64,000 nucleotides of DNA from Heterohyrax brucei (lineage: Eukaryota; Chordata; Mammalia; Hyracoidea; Procaviidae), in NCBI GenBank assembly GCA_028571685.1, contig CM053143.1, positions 195,369,829 through 195,433,828 on the forward strand, written 5' to 3'. Positions 57,655-64,000 of this stretch are shown in pieces. The notes under the pieces were generated by a model that saw only the letters and a program-made list of their open reading frames with translations, was not told where the DNA came from and made no database searches. Every line of letters starts with the position of its first letter. Position 1 is the stretch's first letter. A program made the position numbers and the translations under genes.

Positions 57655-57805
57655 TTTACTCACCCACCCACCCACCCACGCACCCCCAGATGCACCCATC
57701 CACCAGCCTGCCCACCTACCCACCCACCCACCCACCCGCCCACACACCTACCCATGCACCCATCCACCCATGCACCCATCCGTCCATGCATCCGTGCACC
57801 CATCC
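57655..57805. repeat. CCCA/CCAT tetranucleotide array
   Basis: About 150 bases of cacccacccaccc and catccatgcaccc units. Long open frames here encode only low-complexity Pro/His/Thr repeats. Confidence 0.9.
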
Positions 57806-58784
57806 GTCCGTTCCCGAGTGCTTTGTCTCCTGAGAGGAGCCCACGTTGAAGGGCGCAGAGCATATGGAGCAGGGTTGGGGGTCCTGAAGGGAGGTGTAGG
57901 GTCTTGACAGATGCCACCCCCAGAACGGTGTAAACCCAGTGCCTGGGGCTGCAGATAGAAGGCCCCGACGGGGAGGGCAGGGCACCCACGGGGAGGTGGG
58001 GACCCTCCCAGTCCTGCTGTGAAGTGAAGGAGTCGGCGCTCCCAGGAGCCATGGGGGGCTCTGACAGGGAGGGCGGGGCACGCACAGCGAGGTGGGGCAC
58101 CTCCTGGTAGCCCCGTGAGGGCAGAGGGGCTCCCAGGAGTGGGGCGAGGCAGCTGCTCTGCCAGGTTGCCCGGCTTCCATCTGTTCTTTCAGCCCGGTGA
58201 GTTACTAGCACGAGCGAGTGCCACCTCTCTGTCAGCGGGTTCTCTTGGCTGTTTGCCCATTGGAGCAGCCTGGGAAATACAGCTGGAAACAAGGCCCCAA
58301 CCTGGCCGGTCCCCGTGGCCAGGCTGGGCCTGGAGATACCCCAGCTCAGCGTGTAGTCTGAGGAGACAAAGAAATCTGCCATGTGGGCTTGCGAGGCAGC
58401 TCACCTGAGAGGACAGGCACCGAACACCTGTCTGCTGTCTAAATGAGGTGACCTGAGGGAGCTGGCGGCTTGGCCGTCCACCGCCATCCGACTGCCCCGC
58501 CCCCCAGGGGTGAGCAGGGCTTTGCAGCCCCCAGGGACGACTCACTGCAGCTGCTGGTCAGCCAGGGCCCCCCTGGGCCCCAACACGGCTTCCTAGGGAA
58601 GGGAGACAGCAGGTTTGTCCTGGCCGGGCTTGTAGCAGCCCTGCCTTCACGAGGGGCGTGTGCTCTGGGGGCCGCTCCGCCTTGTCTAAGTGCTGTATAC
58701 AGAGCTCAGGGTCCGAACGCTGAGATGAGACCGAGGGAGTCAAATGCTCTCCGCTGTGTCCCATGAAGTCGCTCTGAGACCTGG
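57806..58784. other. No gene seen
   Basis: GC-rich sequence. Two similar phrases (gggagggcggggcacgcaca-type near 57970 and 58066) suggest an old local duplication of about 95-100 bases. No exon or mobile element was assigned. Confidence 0.35.
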
Positions 58785-59105
58785 TTGGTGAGAAATGCTG
58801 CCTGTTCCACGGCGGCTGGCAGAACGGACGCATTGGTCTCAGATGAAGTAGAGCTGGGTGCTCCTCGGGAGTGAGGGTGCGAGCAAGGAGGCGTCCATCC
58901 GGGGGGAAGGACAGTGCACTTGGTGAGGCCAGCCACAAGGAGGACGGCACCCGGGGAGTGGGACGGCCGCAGTGGCCGCAGCAATGGGCTGGAGCGTACA
59001 GAGGACTGGGGTGTGGCGCGGGGGCGGGCAGCGTGTCATCGTGTTGTGCGTGGGGTCGCTGTGAACCGGAATCAGCGTGGCAGCAGCCAGTGACAGCAGC
59101 GTTCA
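58785..59105 (+). mobile_element. RTE LINE 3' end
   Basis: It shows gctggcagaacggacgcatt, gcagtggccgcagcaatggg, ggggcgggcagcgtgtcatc and tcgctgtgaaccggaatcag. Confidence 0.7.
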
Positions 59106-59112
59106 TTTGGGA

Positions 59113-59300
59113 GGAGCCCTGGTTGCGCCGTGATTAAGCACTCACTCCATGGTTCAAGCACATCGGCTGCTCCTGGGGGAAACAGATGGGGTCCGCTTCT
59201 GTGACGGTTATAGCCGCAGCAGCCTGTGGGGCGGTTCCCCTCTGCCCTGTAGGGTCCCTATGGGCAGGAATCGACCTGGCAGCACATCTATGTATCTGGT
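59113..59300 (+). mobile_element. AfroSINE
   Basis: It shows ggagccctggttgcgccgtg, a cttctgtgacggttatagcc body (longer variant) and gtccctatgggcaggaatcg. Confidence 0.8.
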
Positions 59301-59464
59301 GTGGCTGTACACTGCAGTCCTCAAGTGAGCGGGGTGGGGGGCGCCCAGGGGACTGGGGTGGGGTCTTTTCCCTCCCACATGACGCTGAGAACGGCAGCAA
59401 GTTGCTGTCCCTAGTTCTGACTCTCAGCGCCCCCTGGGTACACTGTGGGGACGCCCAGATTGGC

Positions 59465-59650
59465 TGTTGGGTGCTTTGGTATCAGTGCCAACTCACGGTG
59501 CTCCCGTGTGACAGAGGAGCTCTGCCTCACGGGGTCTTCTGGGCTGCTGCCTTCACGGAAGCCGACGGCCTGGCATTTCTCCTGTGGGGCCTTTGGTGGG
59601 CTCCAGCTCCTGGCCGCCAAGTGCTTAACCGCTGCGCCACCGGAGCTCCT
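59465..59650 (-). mobile_element. AfroSINE variant
   Basis: The reverse copy shows agtgccaactcacggtgctc and gtgcttaaccgctgcgccac. Confidence 0.75.
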
Positions 59651-59809
59651 TCCGGGTCGGCTAGGCTTCTCGAGTAGCTTCTGTCTGGGGTTGGGGTCTG
59701 GGAGCTGAGACCCTAGTGGTGAGTCTCCGTGGGTTTTTCTCTCTCTGGCTGGTCATGGGCACTGGTCAGGTCCCTAGCTGGCGGCCCTGCTGTTTGCTGT
59801 GTGGAGTCG

Positions 59810-59965
59810 TGTCGTGGCCACGGAGACGCCTGTGTGCGGAGCGGATCGCGCGCAGGGTTTCTGGGAGAGGACTCCAGGCCTGTCTTCCCAGGCCTTCTAG
59901 GTGGGTTCCAATCGCCAACCTTTTGGGCAGCAGCTGAGCGTTTACCCCTCTGCACCACCCTGTGC
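59810..59965 (-). mobile_element. AfroSINE
   Basis: The reverse copy shows ggtgggttccaatcgccaac and gcgtttacccctctgcacca. Confidence 0.7.
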
Positions 59966-59969
59966 CTGT

Positions 59970-60210
59970 GTCATACATACGGAGGCAGACAGACTCTGTC
60001 CTTCCTGTCTGGGGTCTCCCACCCAGCGGCCTGTTCTCAGGACTCATCTCTGTTGCAGCTCCACTGTGTGGATGGGCTGCGGTGTGTGTCCCCTCCTCTG
60101 CTGACGGACACTGGGCTTGTGTCCACCTTTGGCTGTTGTGACAGCACCCAGTGCACACTGGTGGGTGGGCAGGGGAGGGGGTGCCTGCTGTGGTGGACCA
60201 GAACTTGGCT
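59970..60210 (-). mobile_element. Old L1 LINE 3' region
   Basis: It has L1-like phrases (gttgcagctccactgtgtgg; tgacggacactgggcttgtg; tttggctgttgtgacagcac). Confidence 0.5.
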
Positions 60211-60654
60211 GTTGTGTCCCATCCACTTGTGTGGTTTTGGCCAAGGGTCTTTGGCACTGGAGGTTGACAGGTCGAGACCCATGTTATGTGAGTGTCTTCG
60301 GGAAGTTTTTGGGCAGCTTGGAAACAGGTCACAGGCGTGCAGAGGGCTGGCCATAGAAAGGGGTCTGGCGCAGGCTTCCGTGACACTTTGCGATGGGCCT
60401 GTGCCCAGTTGGTCTCGGCGGTCTGCTGCACGCTCTCCCTGCTCCTGTGTGGGTTTTGTTCTAGTGACTTCTGTACAGAGGCTGGCGTCAGCTTCGGCCT
60501 AGGGTATTCACAGCAGTTGGTGGCTCCTCTGGGGGTCACTTGTGTGCTCTGGGGTCTTGACGAAATAGTCTGCAGTGCTGGCCAAACCCCATGGCCCCAT
60601 TTCCAGCCGCAGCTTTGGGTGTGCCTTCCAAGGGTACTGCCCCCTTTTTAGAAT
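60211..60654. other. No gene seen
   Basis: It overlaps open frames of 257 codons on both strands (59729-60502 plus and 59766-60539 minus), which read through SINE and L1 sequence and have no domain signature. Confidence 0.3.
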
Positions 60655-61110
60655 TTGTAGTGAAAAAATAAGTGACGAAACACGCCACCTCAGGACTGTC
60701 TCCTCGTGCAGCTCAGTGACAGTACATCTTCAGGGTGCGCAGTGTCTCTCCCCCTTTCCACACCCCTCCGTCACCTTAACATGAACCCACTCCTTGTCCC
60801 CCCCCCCCGGTAGCTGCTAATAACCTTTGATCCTAACTGTTCATTTCGCACTGTCTGTCCTTTTGTGACTGACCGGCCTCCCTCAGCCCCCTGCGTTCAG
60901 GGCCCAGCCTGCAGTGGCGAGTATCAGGCCCGTCACTTGTCTTCATGGCGGAGTGCTGTCCGTCGTGTGGATGGGCCACTGTGTGTCCATTCCTTGGCTG
61001 ATGGCCATGCCGGTTGTTTCTGCCTTCTGGCTGTTGTGAAAAGCGCAGCAGTGGGCACTGGTGGCGGACTGCCACTTGGTGTCGGGTGATTGCCCTGGTG
61101 AGGAAGGCCA
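60655..61110 (-). mobile_element. Old L1 LINE 3' region
   Basis: It shows gaccggcctccctcagcccc, gtcttcatggcggagtgctg, ttggctgatggccatgccgg and ctggctgttgtgaaaagcgc, the reverse of a diverged L1 3' UTR. Confidence 0.6.
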
Positions 61111-61139
61111 GCAGCTCCTCCGGGTGCTGTGACGCGCTC

Positions 61140-62640
61140 CTCCCATGCCCCGCCCCTTTCTCCCGCCCCGCCCCTTCTCCCTTGTCCCACCCCTCTCCTC
61201 CCAGTCCCGCCCTCTCCAGCCCCGCCTCCCTCCTCCCCAGCCCCACCCTTCTCGTCCCCAGACCTGCCCCTCTCCTTCCCATCCTCCTAAGCCCCGCCTC
61301 CCTCCTCCCTTGCCCGATCCCATCCTTACCCTCACTTGCCCCGCCCCTCTCCTCCCCAGCCCCGCTTCCCTCCTCCCAAGCCACACCCTTCTCTCCAGCC
61401 CTGCCCTTCCCTTTCCGCTTCCAATCCTCCTAAACCCCTCCTCCCTCCTCTCCAGCCCTGCCCCTTTCCTTCCAATCCTCCTAAGCCCCACCTCCCTCCT
61501 CCCCAGGCCCACCCCTTTCCTCCTCATCCCCGCCTCCCTCTTCCCCAGCCCACCCATCTCCTCCCCAGTCCCGCCTCCCTCCCCCCAGCCTCACCTTTCT
61601 CCCCAGCCTTGACCTTCCCCTTCCAATCCTATGCCCCGCCTCCCTCCTCCCCAGCCCTGCCCCTTCCCCTTCCAATCCTCCTAAGCCCCGCCTCCCTCCT
61701 CCCCAGTCCCACCTTCCCCCCTAGCCACACCCTTCTCCCCAGCCTTGTCCTTCCCCTTCCAATCCTATGCCCCGCCTCCCTCCTCCCCAGCCCTGCCCCT
61801 TCCCCTTCCAATCCTCCTAAGCCCCGCCTCCCTCCTCCCCAGTCCCGCCTCCCCCCCTAGCCACACCCTTCTCCCCAGCCTTGCCCTTCCCCTTCCAATC
61901 CTAAGCCCGGCCTCCCTCCTCCCCAGGCCCACCCCTTTCCTCTCCAGCCCCTCCTCCTTCCTCCCCAGCCCCACCCCTCTCCTCCCCAGCCCCGCCTCCC
62001 TCCTCCCAAGCCACACCCTTCTCTCCAGCCCTGCCCTTCCCCTTCCCCTTCCAATCCTCCTAAGCCCCGCCTCCCTCCTCCCCAGGCCCACCCCTTTCCT
62101 CCTCAGCCCCGCTTCCCTCTTCCCCTTCCAATCCTCCTAAGCCCCGCCTCCCTCCTCCCCAGTCCCGCCTCCCCCCCAGCCACACCCTTCTCCCCAGCCT
62201 TGCCCTTCCCCTTCCAATCCTAAGCCCGGCCTCCCTCCTCCCCAGGCCCACCCCTTTCCTCTCCAGCCCCTCCTCCTTCCTCCCCAGCCCCACCCCTCTC
62301 CTCCCCAGTCCCGCCTCCCTCCCCCAAGCCATACCCTTCTCCCCCGCCCTGCTCTTCCCCTTCCAATCCTCCTAAGCCCCGCTTCCCTCCTCCCCAGCTC
62401 CACCCCTCTCCTCCTAAGCCCCGCCTCCCTCCTCCACAGACCCGCCTCCCTCCTCCACAGACCCGCCTCTCTCCTCCCCAGCCCTGCCCTTCCCCTTCTA
62501 ATCCTCCTAAGCCCCGCCTCCCTCCTCCCGAGCGCCGCCTCCTCCCTCCCCAGCCCCACCCCTCTCCTCCTCTGCCCCTCCTCCCTCCTCCCCAGCCCAT
62601 CCCTCTCTCCCTCCTCCCCTGGTGCTAATTGGAAGACTGG
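61140..62640. repeat. C-rich minisatellite with higher-order structure, about 1.5 kb
   Basis: Basic phrases such as cccgcctccctcctccccag recur dozens of times, punctuated by ccttccccttccaatcct spacers. Higher-order copies are visible: a 136-base period (ttccccttccaatcctatg at 61615 and 61751) and a 319-base period (aatcctaagcccggcc at 61897 and 62216). It is pyrimidine-rich on the plus strand. Open frames on both strands encode only low-complexity peptides. Confidence 0.95.
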
Positions 62641-62959
62641 AGAGTGGAGCCCAGCCAGAGGGGGCACAGAAGAAAGGCCTGGGGTCTATTTCTGAAAAAC
62701 TGGGCTTGCACATCCTGCAGGTGACAGCCCTGCTCTGACACACCTGGGGCCACCAGGGATCTGAGTCCACTTGATAGCAACTGTTTTCTAAAATTAAGAA
62801 GATTTAGGGGCCTCTTAATTTTCCCTGCCTTGTAAAAGAATACGTCCTATACTTTCTCCTAACATTGCCTGTGGAGTGATCTTTCCAAAGCAGAACAATT
62901 TTTTAAAAAATGGTCCTCGAGATGGAGGCCTACAGAGCAAATCCCTTCTCACTGAACAG
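62641..62959. other. No gene seen
   Basis: Unassigned sequence between the C-rich array and an L1 end. It is ordinary in composition with an AT-rich patch near 62790-62910. Confidence 0.3.
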
Positions 62960-63550
62960 TTAGTGCACATATGTTTTGTGACATGGGTTGTCGGCTGCCT
63001 CCCTTTCTCAGTACTGAGTTCCCGTCACCAGCCCTCCTGTCCTCTCCTGCCCTGTCGTCCCTGCCCCCGCGCTGGTGTGCGCTTTATCTCGTGCTGTTTT
63101 ATGGGCCCGTCAGTCTGTGGATGAAGGGGGTCCCTCAGCAGGGACTGGAATACTGTGCTACGAGGGTGTCCGGGGGCCAAACTCTTGGGGCGTCTCCAGT
63201 CTCTGTCAGGCAGTGAGTCTGGCCTTTCTGGTGAGTTAGAATTTTGTTCTACGTTTTCCTCCGGCTCTGTCCTGTCCCCTCTGTGGCCACCCCCACTGGA
63301 GCCGTCGGTGGGGGCCGCCGGGCATCGTCTGTTGGAGGCCGTGGCGCTTGTGGCCCACTGGTCCTGTGGACCCATCTTTCCCTGTGTCTGATTTTTCTCG
63401 CCGTCCCCGGCCCTGGACAGCATGAGACCATAATCTTGGACGGCTGCTCTTGGCTTGTAAGACCCCAGATACTGCTCACCCAGGTGGAATGTAGGGCGTT
63501 TTCCTCATGAACTGTGTTACTGCAGCTGAGCTAGATGTCCCCTGTGACCT
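62960..63550 (-). mobile_element. L1 LINE 3' end
   Basis: The best-preserved copy of the L1 3' family in reverse: gtgcacatatgttttgtgac, gggggtccctcagcagggac, gtgtccgggggccaaactct, ggggccgccgggcatcgtct, and ctgagctagatgtcccctgt at the far end. Confidence 0.7.
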
Positions 63551-64000
63551 GGGTGCCCTGGTCTCAGCCCAGTTATTCGCTTCCTCATGGAGTTCAAAAC
63601 ATAGACAAGCTTAAAAAAACCAAAGCAAAACACCCCAGCCTCTGTTACCTTCTCAGACAAGTGCCTGCCTTGTGCTGAGAGCTCCGCTCCCGCGTGCAGG
63701 GCCTCCGGGGGCTGCGGGGCACGCACCTGCTGTCTGCGTGTCTGAGGTCAGACACAATGCCCCGCAGGAACCACAGGGCGTTTAGGAAAGGGGTTGGATC
63801 TACAGTCAAAGGCCTGGGTCCTGGTCCCAGCATGAGTGGGGGTCCCTGGACGGGACAGGTGGCATCTGGGTGTCTTGCTCTCAGACCTGCCAGGTGAGGA
63901 CTGTGACACAACTGTACATGCCACACAGGCTGTGCGTGGAGAAGGAGCCGGGAGGCGAGGGTGGCACGGGAGTGACAGGTCTGGTCCTGCGTCCCCGGAG
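63551..64000. other. No gene seen at the window end
   Basis: No repeat or exon was assigned in the last 450 bases. Confidence 0.3.

Larger units (their letters stand above)
37085..64000 (+). other. AFAP1: AFAP1 intron 1 (inferred, continues beyond window)
   Basis: No coding exon was recognised from here to the end. The interval is dominated by AfroSINE, L1, RTE and LTR fragments and by tandem repeats, listed individually. If the promoter assignment is wrong, this is simply a repeat-rich non-coding region. Confidence 0.5.

Noticed and set aside
59729..60539. Two 257-codon open frames on opposite strands
   Set aside because: They read through a SINE and L1 remnants and overlap each other antisense.
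61140..62667. Many Gly/Arg/Glu-rich or Pro/Ser-rich open frames
   Set aside because: They are translations of the C-rich minisatellite; frames exist on both strands with no start context or domain.
37085..64000. First coding exon of AFAP1
   Set aside because: I looked for an exon encoding the expected acidic, Leu-rich N-terminus and found none, so it is probably beyond the window.

Overview
This is vertebrate (mammalian) nuclear DNA with few exons. Three repeat families point to an afrotherian, most likely an elephant (manatee or hyrax remain possible): many copies of a tRNA-derived AfroSINE, many RTE/BovB-type LINE fragments that share the SINE's 3' tail, and a distinctive ERVL/MaLR-like solo LTR. 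Family names are recalled from memory; no library search was run.

The only protein-coding sequence I can support is a 37-codon terminal exon at 10902-11015 (+). It encodes the end of a villin-type headpiece and matches ABLIM2 (actin-binding LIM protein 2). Upstream (1-10901) is its last intron, filled with RTE, SINE, L1 and LTR fragments. Downstream is a presumptive 3' UTR ending at an AATAAA at 12849-12854; it carries an AfroSINE and a very CpG-dense block.

From about 12.9 to 36.5 kb I see no gene. It holds L1 3' ends, MIR, nested RTE and LTR copies, a long antisense RTE copy (21.2-23.7 kb) and an AT-richer stretch (about 23.9-29.3 kb) with few recognisable repeats.

A strong CpG island at 36.5-38.1 kb has GC boxes, a CCAAT box, an NRF1-like site and a GAG/GTGAGG splice donor at 37084/37085. 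ABLIM2 and AFAP1 are, as I recall, adjacent and co-directional at human 4p16.1 with a gap of similar size. I therefore read this as the AFAP1 promoter and non-coding exon 1, and the rest of the window as AFAP1 intron 1. That intron is packed with AfroSINEs (tandem and inverted), L1 3' ends, minisatellites and a 1.5 kb C-rich higher-order repeat at 61.1-62.6 kb. Both genes encode actin-cytoskeleton proteins.

The long open frames in GC-rich DNA (up to 389 codons) look like chance products of composition or repeats. I found no prokaryotic-type system, CRISPR array, rRNA or functional tRNA gene. The main open questions are two unexplained CpG/promoter-like blocks (5.6-6.0 and 12.35-12.74 kb), a Ser/Pro-rich open frame that runs from a minisatellite into the headpiece exon, and the layered transposon history.
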